Virus record (IMG/VR): IMGVR_UViG_3300031999_000056 | Location: 1 to 43,573 of that record | Source: a virus | Reading direction: 5' to 3' (one strand) | DNA length: 43,573 bases | In this document: piece by piece, positions 32,999-41,044 of the stretch | Position numbering within the stretch: position 1 is the first letter of the stretch | Layout of the letters: every line of letters begins with the position of its first letter | The notes under the pieces: generated by a model | Told to the model about the DNA's origin: nothing | Databases searched by the model: none | Seen by the model: only the letters and a program-made list of their open reading frames with translations | Program-made: the position numbers and the translations under genes

Positions 32999-33036
32999 GG
33001 GCTGGATAACCTACGCTACCCAGCCCCTCTTTTTTT
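32999..33036 (+). terminator. Hairpin with U tract in the antisense direction
   Basis: GGGCTGG (32999-33005) pairs with CCAGCCC (33020-33026), followed by TCTTTTTTT on the plus strand. The orientation is opposite to all genes, so it would stop antisense transcription; in the sense direction it may only act as a processing or stability hairpin. Confidence 0.4.
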
Positions 33037-33039
33037 AAC

Positions 33040-33342
33040 TTAGTCGACAATACAAAGAACTTCTATCGTCGCACTATCCCAATTTGTTGATGCTGTTCCT
33101 GCTGGGACTTGTGATGCAATGGTTATTGCTAATCCTGAATGGCTGACCGTCAAACCACCCATTAAGGCAGTATCTTGTCCACCAGTCAACATCGCCGTTG
33201 CGGCGTAGAGAGTTCTTACACCATGAGATGCAAGGCTTAAAGTAATAACATCAGATGCAGTTAATAATGTAGCAGTAAGGACTAACAACCTCTTACCTGC
33301 CAATGGTGTTGAATATGCTACTGTTCCGGTGATTGCACCCAT
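33040..33342 (-). CDS. Probable head decoration or minor structural protein
   Basis: The 100-residue protein is beta-rich and Ala/Thr-rich (AGKRLLVLTATLLTASDVIT, LTVSHSGLAITIASQVPAGT), with few charges. It lies directly downstream of the major capsid gene, the usual position for head decoration or cement proteins. The role is inferred from position and composition. Confidence 0.6.
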   Translation of the reverse strand: MGAITGTVAYSTPLAGKRLLVLTATLLTASDVITLSLASHGVRTLYAATAMLTGGQDTALMGGLTVSHSGLAITIASQVPAGTASTNWDSATIEVLCIVD

Positions 33343-33406
33343 TTGTATTTCCTCCTGTTAATCTCCATGTCGGTAATTGTGCCGCATGGCTAATTAGTTA
33401 ATAATC

Positions 33407-34417
33407 TTACGCTGTTGACGCTGCCGCTGAAGCGGTAAACATCGTAACCACACCATAATCAAGCGCGTTGAATATAGGCTTGATCGTGCCGAATATAGCA
33501 CCTACTGAAAAACCCCAGCTGTTGCCGTAGTCAAAAGATTTCTCAACCCATTTGACCGGCTGGCCCCAAGCGAATAAACCTGCCTGTTGGCCGCAGAGAA
33601 TATTACGCGCTACATAAGCAGCACCTGAACCGTCATTGGTGCGATAGACATATTCGTGTTCGTGAATAACTATCCCGTTGTAGATGCCTAATGAGCCATC
33701 GAATATCGGGTTAGTTTCGCCTCTTACATTTGCTTCCCTCTGCGCCTGGTTCCAAACAGGATCCTGGCGTAAGTTGGTCGCATCGTAAGGGTGGAGTATA
33801 GCCACATAAGTTTCCTTGCCGTTTACGCGCAAGGGTTTAATCCTCGGTGTCGCTAACTTTGCCATCTGTTTCGCGGCATCAAGAACTTTGCAGTCTAACT
33901 TCATAGCAGAAGTTACATTACCAACCGCAGACTGTCCGCCAGCAAATATTGAACGGGTCGCAGCCGCTGCCGTGGGTGTGTTGGCAAAAGTAGAAGAAGC
34001 TTTACCGCAGAGCTTGTCGATTATTTCCTGATCGATTCTTTCAGCCCACCAATCAGCCAATCTGTTCTTAGCCGATGTTCGCATATTGTATGCGTTTTTC
34101 TTTTCGTCCATACTGCCGGTCAAGCGCACCGCGTGCCTTAACTGGTCAATAGCGACATCCTCATCGTAATCCGTCATCGCCTCTTCGTTGCCTTCCAACT
34201 CTGAGTCGCCGGTTACGCCTGTGCCTGATAACTTCATGCCGAGCCCAACGCTTACATTGGTTCCGGGTGTTGCTTTTAGATCCTCAATTTCCTGGATCAT
34301 GGATTGTTCGGTTGAACCCATAAAGCGTGTTGCGTATAGGTTATCGCGAACATCCGCGAACAACTGCTTACGCCATAACTCCGGGCGTAGAGCAGATGCA
34401 GATAATGAAACAGCCAT
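33407..34417 (-). CDS. Major capsid protein, N4-gp56 family
   Basis: This 336-residue protein matches the N4-gp56-type HK97-fold capsid family. The N-terminal LWRKQLFADVRDNLYATRFM, the LRHAVRLTGSMDEKKNAYNM helix region, WWAERIDQEIIDKLCG and the C-terminal VKWVEKSFDYGNSWGFSVG are diagnostic-looking blocks. It forms the icosahedral shell. The scaffold-like gene lies 16 bases upstream and the portal before that, the standard head-gene order. Confidence 0.92.
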   Translation of the reverse strand: MAVSLSASALRPELWRKQLFADVRDNLYATRFMGSTEQSMIQEIEDLKATPGTNVSVGLGMKLSGTGVTGDSELEGNEEAMTDYDEDVAIDQLRHAVRLTGSMDEKKNAYNMRTSAKNRLADWWAERIDQEIIDKLCGKASSTFANTPTAAAATRSIFAGGQSAVGNVTSAMKLDCKVLDAAKQMAKLATPRIKPLRVNGKETYVAILHPYDATNLRQDPVWNQAQREANVRGETNPIFDGSLGIYNGIVIHEHEYVYRTNDGSGAAYVARNILCGQQAGLFAWGQPVKWVEKSFDYGNSWGFSVGAIFGTIKPIFNALDYGVVTMFTASAAASTA

Positions 34418-34433
34418 GTGAACCTCCTAATGT

Positions 34434-35546
34434 TTATCCGTATAGCTGGAGGAATTTCTCTCTTGTTTTCTTAGGTAGCTTGGCAAACTGCAAGTCAGAC
34501 ATATTCGTTATGTCATCAACGGAATAACCGTCAACCTTACCAGAATCCTCTGCCGCCCCGCTCTCTCCCCCAGCGTGTCCTGTTGTTTTGGTTTTATCCT
34601 TATTCTTTTCAAGCGCTGCCTCCGCCGCTTGGGCTTTCTTTTCTTTCTCCAGCTCTTCTGGAGTCTTCTCGGGTTTCTTCTCCGCTGGTTTCCTCGCTTT
34701 GACTTTTACCTCAGCCGCGGGAAACAGCTTGTCGAACTCCGCATCTTGTTTTATCAGCTGGTAAACTTTCTCAGCCGGGTTTTCCCCTTTTTGTATTGAC
34801 TCGCCTACTTCGGCAACATACCTATCGTTCGAGTTTATAATCTCGGGCGCCAACTCCATTACCACATCATAGTCTTCGCTATGGTTTGCCTTGCACTCAT
34901 TCTCGCAAAACTGCAAATACTTTTGATGAACAGGATCTAATGTCCTTGCTTTCGGCGCCTCTTCTTTAACAGGAGCCGGTTTCTTTAGCGCTTTCTCAAG
35001 CACCTTGACGGCTTCCGCAACCGTCATAAAATCTTCTTGGTCTTTTGCCTTTAAGTCTTTCAAGGGGTCTTCTTCAGGCTCCTCTTTCTTAGGCAACTCC
35101 TCTTTTTCTTTCTTGAGTTTAGCCGCCGTAAACCTCGCGGCATCCCTGTCTTCTTCGGCTTTCTGCCGTGCTCGCCTGTCCCGGCGCATTGACCAAAAGT
35201 ATGCGACTTCTCTCTTGGTTAATCCTTCAAACGACTCCTTGCCTTCCGGTTTCGCAAGTTCTGTTTCAAGCCGCTCTATATCTAATTTAGTGTCCTCTTT
35301 TTTTTCTTCAGGCTTAGGTTCAGGTTTTTTCTCTTCGGGCTTCTTGTCTTCCGGTTCTTTATCATCAACCTTTTTATCATCCGCCTCAACCGGCCACTCG
35401 ATAACTTCTTCCTCTTCGGCTGGCGGCTTATTGCCGTCGGTTGCGTTCTCAGGCGGCAAACTCATAATGAACTTGCTTTCCTCTTTGGTTAATTTCTCGC
35501 CCTTTGCTAACTTCTCGTCGATTTTCTCAACGGTCAACTCTGGCAT
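34434..35546 (-). CDS. Scaffolding-like protein
   Basis: The 370-residue protein is highly charged and coiled-coil-rich. Pro/Glu/Lys-rich repeats (DKEPEDKKPEEKKPEPKPEE) occupy residues about 50-95, and a basic/acidic helix (KAEEDRDAARFTAAKLKKEK) follows. The C-terminal part has a more ordered FCENECKANHSEDYDVVMEL. The position between portal and capsid plus composition fit an internal scaffold that shapes the procapsid and then leaves. Confidence 0.78.
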   Translation of the reverse strand: MPELTVEKIDEKLAKGEKLTKEESKFIMSLPPENATDGNKPPAEEEEVIEWPVEADDKKVDDKEPEDKKPEEKKPEPKPEEKKEDTKLDIERLETELAKPEGKESFEGLTKREVAYFWSMRRDRRARQKAEEDRDAARFTAAKLKKEKEELPKKEEPEEDPLKDLKAKDQEDFMTVAEAVKVLEKALKKPAPVKEEAPKARTLDPVHQKYLQFCENECKANHSEDYDVVMELAPEIINSNDRYVAEVGESIQKGENPAEKVYQLIKQDAEFDKLFPAAEVKVKARKPAEKKPEKTPEELEKEKKAQAAEAALEKNKDKTKTTGHAGGESGAAEDSGKVDGYSVDDITNMSDLQFAKLPKKTREKFLQLYG

Positions 35547-35556
35547 TTAGCCCTCC

Positions 35557-37428
35557 TTATTGTGTCGGCATCCCTGCCGGTTTGTTCGCAGCTTGTGCTG
35601 CGGCCATTTGCATTTGCTGTTGCTGTTTAATCTTTTGCTTTACTTCTTCCGAGTTGGGAAGATCTAAGTAATCTATGACTAAGTCAATGGGTATCGGCGC
35701 TCCAGCCTTTAATAATTCGGTAAGCGACTGGAATATTTCATACCTGATGGTCGCGTTTTGGTCAGCCTCCGCCACAAAGACATCGTATTTATTATCTTTA
35801 ACCATTGTAAGAAACGCCGCTATATGCCCTTCATTTAATCCTTCAGGGTATTTCTCAGGGTCAAGCGCCTTGCGCATATAGTCCGGGCCCAACACCTTCA
35901 TCATCTTTTTCTCATCAAACAACATCGGCACCATCTCTAAAATAAACTTGCCGATAATCTCTTTTGAATATCTGTAATTAGCGAACAACCTCACCAATGA
36001 AAGCACCGCTTGTTTGATACGCAAACTAATCGCCCTGCCCGATGTCGTGCCCTCTTGAAAACCCATAAGGTCAGGATTGATACCGGCTATCTGCTTAAAC
36101 TCTTCGTCCGCTTTCTCCTCACGCTGTATCATCCCGGCGTTCGGGCCCTTGGGTAATATCTCTCTTATCTCGGAACCCTTTTTCTTCCATACCGTAAGCC
36201 CGGGCTTTGAACCCATCTCTTCCAGCTTCTTTTGCCCTTCGGGAGTCAACGCGTCATCATCACCTATCCACCCGGAGTTCGCTTGTGTATTTAAGATATG
36301 CAGATTCTGTGATTTGGATTTATTCTTTTCTTTCTGCGGATCCTTCAACCCCCTTGTCAACCCTTGCACCCGCAAGGTTTCGCTGTCGGCGTTAGGAGCC
36401 CAGTCAGCCATGAACCTAAAGAATGGATAACCTGAATAATAAGGTTCAAACGGCGATATTTCATCTTCTTGCAATATCCATCCCGCGCAGTAAGCGCTCA
36501 CATGCATCTCTTGGACTTTGCGCTCGATGACCTTGCCTGTCCCCTGCTGCGTTATAAATGCCTGCGCCTCTTCTTCGGTATCGAATTTTCTTGGTTCGCC
36601 CGATTCTATTTCAATCGCGTAATATTTATCCACCATCTTTGTGCGCCAGTATTCTTTGACGGTAAACTTCTCATCTTCGTCAAAATCGCTTTCATCCTGG
36701 TCAGCCAAATCTTTAGTGATAGTCGTGATGTTTGGCTTGCCGCCGTAGTCATCGTCTCCGCCCTCTTGCAACACCGTTCCAAGCACGGATTCCGTAGGGT
36801 CATCTGTATTGTCCTTTAGTAAATTTTCGATTATCTTTTTCTTCTTCGGATATAATTCTAATAACTCGCCCTTTGATAATCTCACCACCTTAAACACATA
36901 GCGCGCGCCTTCGTTTAAATCATATTCTAAAAAGTCGGGGTCAGATAAAATTTGATAAGGCGAACGCTGCTTAAACTTGAGCTCTCCGCGTATCGGGTCG
37001 CTATCATAAGTCAATATCGCCTCAAGCCAACCCTTGCCGCAATATAAGCCATCATCAAACCAATAGCCCATCTTATAAGTCAAGTGCGATACTTTATCCA
37101 CAAACTTGATTGACCTGTCCATCACCTCGGAGAATATCCTGTCCTCGCCGCCTTCGGGGTTGACCTTGATGCGCGATGAGTTCTCTCTCTGATAACCTGA
37201 AACTAAATTTATCAATGGGCGTATGCGGTTAAATGTCAAACACGGGCGCGCCTGGTCTTTAAGAATGTTGCGCTCCTCTTCCGTCCATTGGTCGCCTAAA
37301 GCAAACTGATAATCCTCTTTTGCCTCATCAGTCCAGGGCGAAAAGTGTTCGGATGCGTATTTGAAACGGTCGACTATCTCACCGCGCAACGGATTTGAAT
37401 CTTCAATTTCTGTCAATAGACTTGGCAT
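35557..37428 (-). CDS. Portal protein, P22 type
   Basis: The 623-residue protein resembles P22-like portals. The N-terminal FKYASEHFSPWTDEAKEDYQ and GDQWTEEERNILKDQARPCL, then FNRIRPLINLVSGYQRENSS, are typical. Later blocks include FRFMADWAPNADSETLRVQG and AGINPDLMGFQEGTTSGRAI. It forms the dodecameric DNA channel at one vertex and docks the terminase. The C-terminus has a Gln-rich stretch (KQKIKQQQQMQMAAAQAANK). Confidence 0.93.
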   Translation of the reverse strand: MPSLLTEIEDSNPLRGEIVDRFKYASEHFSPWTDEAKEDYQFALGDQWTEEERNILKDQARPCLTFNRIRPLINLVSGYQRENSSRIKVNPEGGEDRIFSEVMDRSIKFVDKVSHLTYKMGYWFDDGLYCGKGWLEAILTYDSDPIRGELKFKQRSPYQILSDPDFLEYDLNEGARYVFKVVRLSKGELLELYPKKKKIIENLLKDNTDDPTESVLGTVLQEGGDDDYGGKPNITTITKDLADQDESDFDEDEKFTVKEYWRTKMVDKYYAIEIESGEPRKFDTEEEAQAFITQQGTGKVIERKVQEMHVSAYCAGWILQEDEISPFEPYYSGYPFFRFMADWAPNADSETLRVQGLTRGLKDPQKEKNKSKSQNLHILNTQANSGWIGDDDALTPEGQKKLEEMGSKPGLTVWKKKGSEIREILPKGPNAGMIQREEKADEEFKQIAGINPDLMGFQEGTTSGRAISLRIKQAVLSLVRLFANYRYSKEIIGKFILEMVPMLFDEKKMMKVLGPDYMRKALDPEKYPEGLNEGHIAAFLTMVKDNKYDVFVAEADQNATIRYEIFQSLTELLKAGAPIPIDLVIDYLDLPNSEEVKQKIKQQQQMQMAAAQAANKPAGMPTQ

Positions 37429-37437
37429 ATGTTCTCC

Positions 37438-38796
37438 TTACGCTGCCATCGCTGAAACAGCGCCTTTCCCTAACTCTCTTGAGTAGGGTTCGTCTTTCCA
37501 AGCGTCCTTGTGCATCGGCCTTATATCTTTCAACGCCCATATTCCATAGACAAATGCATCTGCCCTGTCCGGCGAACGCCCTAATACATTCTTGGTATCT
37601 GCTTTTGGTTCTAATTGAATTTTGCCGTTTGAGTTTACCACTTTGTATTTAACAAACGACAATTCCCTGCGCAACTCAATATCTTGCGGATATGCTATCT
37701 TCTTATCCCGGACTTGTTCCATCATATACCACCACATCTCTGCCCGGCGGTTATAGAAGCGTTCCTCATCGCCCGCTTTCTCCGCGGAGTTTATACCGAT
37801 AACCCTCTTACCTAGCTCACGCAGCCGGTCATATATGCCTGCCCCTATGCCGATTGAGTCAACACAAGCCGATTCTGCGCGATGTTTATGCATCATCGAG
37901 GCGATTTCGCCCGCAATCACCATTGTATCCTTAACATGCAGTATTTTTGTGTCCCTTATTTCGCTGTTTTCAATGGCATAAATCACGCATTCATCCCCGC
38001 CTTGAGACGGATCGCAGGTTATAATGCGCCGGGTTTCTTTCCAATAATGCTGGACGCCCGCCAAATCCTCGACTGCCTTTGCGGCGATTAAAGTATTCTC
38101 CTCATCCGCTAAGAAAGAACACTCGAACTCCTGATTATACATTTCAAGAGGGATTTCTTTCTGCGCCTTGATAAGCTCATCATTATCTATCAACCTTGAT
38201 TTCGATACCGGCAGGAAAGACTTATACCACTCCGGCCATTGGTCAGCTTTCATCCAATAGTCATAAACAAAGTTTCTGCCCTTTGGGGTAAATGCAAACA
38301 TAGCCCAGCGCGAGACATCCTGGGTAATAATCGGGCGCAAGATTTCTGTCCAGACCATATCTTTCATAAGTGCCCACTCATCTATAAATATGCCCTGATA
38401 GTCTTGGCCTCTAATAGAATCCGGTTCATCCGCGCCCTTGATTACGATTATCGAACCGTTGGTAAGCTCGACATAAAGTTCTGATTCATTCTTGCGGGCT
38501 ACGATTTCAGGAGGGAGATAGCGCATTAACATATTCGGGTCGCGCCAGACGATTGCCTTGGCCTGCTTGTATGTGGGCCCGATGTAACCATATACTTTTT
38601 TGGGGTGTTTGAATGCCTCGCGGATAAGCAAATTCAATCCTAGGGTAGTTTTTCGAGCGCGCCTATGCCAACAGGCAAGAAAGAATCTTGCTGATTGCTC
38701 GTCAAACTTATTAAGGATTTCTGTCTGCCAATGGTGTATCGATTCCAGAAACTCTGGAACTGGTATTGATACTATCTTTTGGTTTGCCATTCCCAT
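37438..38796 (-). CDS. terL: Terminase large subunit
   Basis: The 452-residue packaging motor has an ATPase domain with a Walker A-like ACWHRRARKTTLG (residues 41-53). This has Arg-Ala-Arg where most have Arg-x-Gly-Lys, a known kind of deviation in this group. Walker B is GIFIDE (135-140). The nuclease domain has Asp262 (CDPSQGGDE) and Asp313 (CVDSIGIG) plus SPDRADAF near the end. It cuts the concatemer and pumps DNA into the head. It overlaps the small-subunit gene by 86 bases. Confidence 0.93.
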   Translation of the reverse strand: MGMANQKIVSIPVPEFLESIHHWQTEILNKFDEQSARFFLACWHRRARKTTLGLNLLIREAFKHPKKVYGYIGPTYKQAKAIVWRDPNMLMRYLPPEIVARKNESELYVELTNGSIIVIKGADEPDSIRGQDYQGIFIDEWALMKDMVWTEILRPIITQDVSRWAMFAFTPKGRNFVYDYWMKADQWPEWYKSFLPVSKSRLIDNDELIKAQKEIPLEMYNQEFECSFLADEENTLIAAKAVEDLAGVQHYWKETRRIITCDPSQGGDECVIYAIENSEIRDTKILHVKDTMVIAGEIASMMHKHRAESACVDSIGIGAGIYDRLRELGKRVIGINSAEKAGDEERFYNRRAEMWWYMMEQVRDKKIAYPQDIELRRELSFVKYKVVNSNGKIQLEPKADTKNVLGRSPDRADAFVYGIWALKDIRPMHKDAWKDEPYSRELGKGAVSAMAA

Positions 38797-39121
38797 TAAA
38801 ATTTATAACATGATAAACAGTATCAGCTAAACCCTTGCCTAATATTTCTTGCGCTACCTTGCCATCCATGCGGTCAAAAAACTCTTTGATAGAAGGTAAA
38901 TCTGAATCTTGAGTAGCTTTCAATATAAGCTGGATCGCAACAACAAGCGCAACCGGTGCCTTATCCGGCTTACCTGTAAGCGGATTTTGAAAATCTATTT
39001 TAGTCTTGGCTAATTTACGAAGCCACTCCGTAGGAGATGTCCCCTTAGGACGACCACGATGTAAGGGTTGGTTGGTTGAACTAAATCTGTTTGGCGGATC
39101 GCAATATCCTGGCATAATCAA
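38711..39121 (-). CDS. Terminase small subunit-like protein
   Basis: The product has 136 residues from TTG 39121, or 134 from the ATG two codons later. A basic Gly-rich start (RGRPKGTSPTEWLRKLAK) followed by helices (APVALVVAIQLILKATQDSD, IKEFFDRMDGKVAQEIL) fits small terminase proteins that bind the packaging site. Direct overlap with the large subunit supports the call. It is the first gene after the late promoter. Confidence 0.72.
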   Translation of the reverse strand: MIMPGYCDPPNRFSSTNQPLHRGRPKGTSPTEWLRKLAKTKIDFQNPLTGKPDKAPVALVVAIQLILKATQDSDLPSIKEFFDRMDGKVAQEILGKGLADTVYHVINFNGNGKPKDSINTSSRVSGIDTPLADRNP

Positions 39122-39135
39122 GTTAAGTTCAAGTT

Positions 39136-39199
39136 AAAAAATAGGGCGTGAATGAACGGGCTCTATATTCAATATAAATTATTGTCCCCCACCACGCCC
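39136..39199 (-). terminator. Hairpin with U tract in the late leader (candidate RNA 3)
   Basis: GGGCGTG (39193-39199 on the minus strand) pairs with CACGCCC (39144-39150), followed by UA and six U (39136-39141). An inner hairpin ATATT-G-AATAT lies in the loop. It begins 2-3 nt after the predicted start of the late promoter, so an untreated transcript might stop after about 67 nt. It may be an attenuator before the late genes. Confidence 0.5.
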
Positions 39200-39208
39200 C
39201 ATACATAA

Positions 39209-39238
39209 AGTATACTGATTTCGCAACCACATTGCCAA
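39209..39238 (-). promoter_or_regulatory. Sigma70-type promoter for the late (virion) operon
   Basis: On the minus strand, TTGGCA (39233-39238) is followed after 18 bases by TATACT (39209-39214). The predicted start is near 39202. It is the only clear promoter before the terminase-portal-capsid block. Confidence 0.65.
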
Positions 39239-39240
39239 AA

Positions 39241-39435
39241 TCAACCCTTGAGCAATATCCTATCTATAATAGATATAAGGTGTTGCGTCTTATTTGCTAC
39301 CCCCTCTAAAACCTCTCTATAATAGAGCATTTTTTGATAAGTTTTTTTATCAAGAACCCTATGTGAATTATAGAGCTTGCGCAATAATTTCTGCGGCACC
39401 TTGAACCATATATATTTAAAATTTACGATTGTCAT
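39241..39435 (-). CDS. Small basic protein of unknown function
   Basis: The product has 64 residues from ATG 39435. The frame is open upstream, but there it passes through a terminator hairpin, so the shorter start is preferred. It is basic and helical (WFKVPQKLLRKLYNSHRVLD). It has no clear ribosome-binding site and lies just after a strong terminator, so expression is uncertain. Confidence 0.4.
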   Translation of the reverse strand: MTIVNFKYIWFKVPQKLLRKLYNSHRVLDKKTYQKMLYYREVLEGVANKTQHLISIIDRILLKG

Positions 39436-39441
39436 ATAAAC

Positions 39442-39479
39442 AAAAACCCCACACCCAAGCATAAACTTGGAATGTGGGG
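39442..39479 (-). terminator. Strong intrinsic terminator at the end of the early operon
   Basis: CCCCACA (39473-39479 on the minus strand) pairs with TGTGGGG (39447-39453), with an inner CCAAG/CTTGG stem, followed by five U (39442-39446). This is the best terminator in the window and separates the early small genes from the late promoter. Confidence 0.85.
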
Positions 39480-39505
39480 CCTCAAGACTGACTTGTCGGC
39501 TTAAA

Positions 39506-39655
39506 TTATTTTTCTATCTTTTTAATTATTTCGTTAATTTTAGCCCTCGTTTCCCTAACTAACTTTTTAACAACACTAATATCCCCAAAAGCATTATAAG
39601 GAATACACTCATCCAATAGTCCAATTTTTTTATCCAAGCATTTCCCTTTTTTCAA
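39506..39655 (-). CDS. Small helical protein of unknown function
   Basis: I choose TTG 39655 (49 residues, KKGKCLDKKIGLLDECIP) because AAAGGAGATATAC lies just upstream; the frame extends further only through the neighbouring gene in another frame. The C-terminus is a basic helix (VKKLVRETRAKINEIIKKIE). It is the last early gene before the strong terminator. Confidence 0.5.
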   Translation of the reverse strand: MKKGKCLDKKIGLLDECIPYNAFGDISVVKKLVRETRAKINEIIKKIEK

Positions 39656-39776
39656 GTATATCTCCTTTTGTAATCTTACCATCATGTATCTTAAACTCAA
39701 CAGTAATACTGCCAAACCGAATCTCCTCTGCCCGGCGCTTTAATTCTTTGAGGATTATCTCTTGTTTATCGTCCAA
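39630..39776 (-). CDS. YezD/DUF2292-like small protein
   Basis: The 48-residue protein (TTG 39776, GGAG upstream) reads as a helix (ILKELKRRAEEI) then beta strands (RFGSITVEFKIHDGKITKGD). The pattern of a leading helix, GSI-V and HDGKI matches the small YezD-like family, whose function is unknown. It overlaps both neighbours by about 10-26 bases. Confidence 0.55.
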   Translation of the reverse strand: MDDKQEIILKELKRRAEEIRFGSITVEFKIHDGKITKGDILEKREMLG

Positions 39777-39999
39777 CTTTATTTCTCCGGTAGTATTCGT
39801 AAGCCTTCACCCGGTCATACGCGCTCTTTAACCTCGCCTTATGCTCGCAGGATTTGTAACACTCGGCGAAATCCCAACCGCCATTAGTGCCGTATATCTC
39901 ATTCAACGCCTGCGCTACCCAAAACCTTGACTTGTAAATATCGCAACCCCGGCATAAAACCTCGTGGCTTACCCCCTTTGGCGCAAGCGCAATGCTCAT
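39766..39999 (-). CDS. Small Cys-rich early protein
   Basis: The 77-residue protein has Cys pairs that may bind zinc (LCRGCDIYKS; FAECYKSCEHKARLKS) and a basic helical end (YDRVKAYEYYRRNKVGR). No family is recognised. It belongs to a run of eight or more short, closely packed early genes. Confidence 0.6.
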   Translation of the reverse strand: MSIALAPKGVSHEVLCRGCDIYKSRFWVAQALNEIYGTNGGWDFAECYKSCEHKARLKSAYDRVKAYEYYRRNKVGR

Positions 40000-40002
40000 T
40001 GT

Positions 40003-40233
40003 TCACCCCCTCCCACCATTGCCTTCTACCGCCATAAACAATACCCCTATCTTGAATATAGTTTCACCCACCGGCATCGCGCTGGTTATCTTAAAGAGAT
40101 TATGCTTCTTGTCCCAGTAATGCTGGCAATCGCCCAAATCCTTTGCCTGCCACCCCGGGCCGAACGCCCACTCCATGCAGGTGTCTATTTTATCCGGGGG
40201 CACCCCCGCGCCTGTCAGATATTGGTCATACAT
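40003..40233 (-). CDS. Small protein of unknown function
   Basis: The 76-residue protein is Trp-, Gly- and Asp-rich (TCMEWAFGPGWQAKDLGDCQ), with a hydrophobic C-terminal stretch (TIFKIGVLFMAVEG). It shares a 1-base overlap (TAATG) with the gene upstream. The function is unknown. Confidence 0.55.
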   Translation of the reverse strand: MYDQYLTGAGVPPDKIDTCMEWAFGPGWQAKDLGDCQHYWDKKHNLFKITSAMPVGETIFKIGVLFMAVEGNGGRG

Positions 40234-40496
40234 TATTTATCCAGCCCGGTCAGTTCTTTCTTCCAGTTGTCCAGGTCATCAGTAACTACTCTGACGAAAT
40301 TCTTTAGTGTAGCCTTAAGGTCATCATCAGAAAAATGGTATCTGTTGTAGTCAAACTCAAGCAGCCGGTTGCCTTGTTCGTCCATCTTGTTTGTTAAAAC
40401 CCCGGAAAAAATCACATACCCCTCGACATCCATCATCTTCTTCATCAACTTCTCTAAGGTTGTCTCATTACCCTGCGGAACTAATTCTTCTGCCAT
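40233..40496 (-). CDS. Small acidic protein of unknown function
   Basis: The 87-residue acidic protein has an alpha/beta pattern (EGYVIFSGVLTNKMDEQGNR, then LLEFDYNRYHFSDDDLKA) and ends in a helix with WKKEL. It is closely packed with its neighbours, and no family is recognised. Confidence 0.6.
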   Translation of the reverse strand: MAEELVPQGNETTLEKLMKKMMDVEGYVIFSGVLTNKMDEQGNRLLEFDYNRYHFSDDDLKATLKNFVRVVTDDLDNWKKELTGLDK

Positions 40497-40497
40497 T

Positions 40498-40818
40498 TTA
40501 ACCTCCTTGAAGGATTTTATGCGCTAGTTCCTTTGCCGGAAATAGCGCGGGCTTGGTAGTATTAAGCCCTTTGACGAACTTCTCGATGATCTGGGTAAGC
40601 CGTTCTAAGTGTTTGGCGTCATCCTCTTTGGTTTGTTCCTTTGCCCCCATCGGCACAACCTCAAGGCCTAGCTTCTCCAGGTGCTGCACCACTACCACAC
40701 CCCGATTCAACCATATCGCGACCACATCTGGATCTTGCTTTTCAAACTGTGTCTCTGTTCCCTCTGCCTGGTAATACAGGCAGGCCGCTAACTCTTTGGC
40801 AAGCTTATGCGCTTCCAT
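40498..40818 (-). CDS. Helical protein of unknown function
   Basis: The 106-residue protein is almost entirely helical (EAHKLAKELAACLYYQAEGT, DAKHLERLTQIIEKFVKGLN). It is preceded by a good AGGAGGAGAAAG site, which lies inside the small gene upstream. The function is unknown. Confidence 0.6.
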   Translation of the reverse strand: MEAHKLAKELAACLYYQAEGTETQFEKQDPDVVAIWLNRGVVVVQHLEKLGLEVVPMGAKEQTKEDDAKHLERLTQIIEKFVKGLNTTKPALFPAKELAHKILQGG

Positions 40819-40919
40819 AGCTTTCTCCTCCTCGTGATTGATGAATAATCCTTACACTTATAAATCTTCCTTGGCATAAAACAACTTTCAACACAACTCT
40901 CGCAAAGGGATTTTTTCAT
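40788..40919 (-). CDS. Small Cys-rich peptide
   Basis: The 43-residue gene starts in an ATGA overlap with the zinc-ribbon gene upstream and ends inside the next gene. It has four Cys (LCESCVESCFMPRKIYKCKD) and a basic tail (TRRRKLWKRISLPK), so it probably binds zinc and nucleic acid. This is inferred from composition. Confidence 0.45.
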   Translation of the reverse strand: MKKSLCESCVESCFMPRKIYKCKDYSSITRRRKLWKRISLPKS

Positions 40920-41044
40920 CCGTAAACCCTCCCCATCCGTTTACCCGCCACCTTAACCCGGCAATCCGAGCATACGAAGTTGCCCAGCGTCCGCTTGCCA
41001 CATCTCTTGCATCGCCTATGCTTGTAGTAGGTGATAGGTGTCAT
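40916..41044 (-). CDS. Small zinc-ribbon protein
   Basis: The 42-residue basic protein has a clear Cys-x2-Cys...Cys-x2-Cys ribbon (CKRCGKRTLGNFVCSDC). Its start overlaps the upstream gene and its stop overlaps the downstream start. It probably binds nucleic acid or a host protein. Confidence 0.55.
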   Translation of the reverse strand: MTPITYYKHRRCKRCGKRTLGNFVCSDCRVKVAGKRMGRVYG

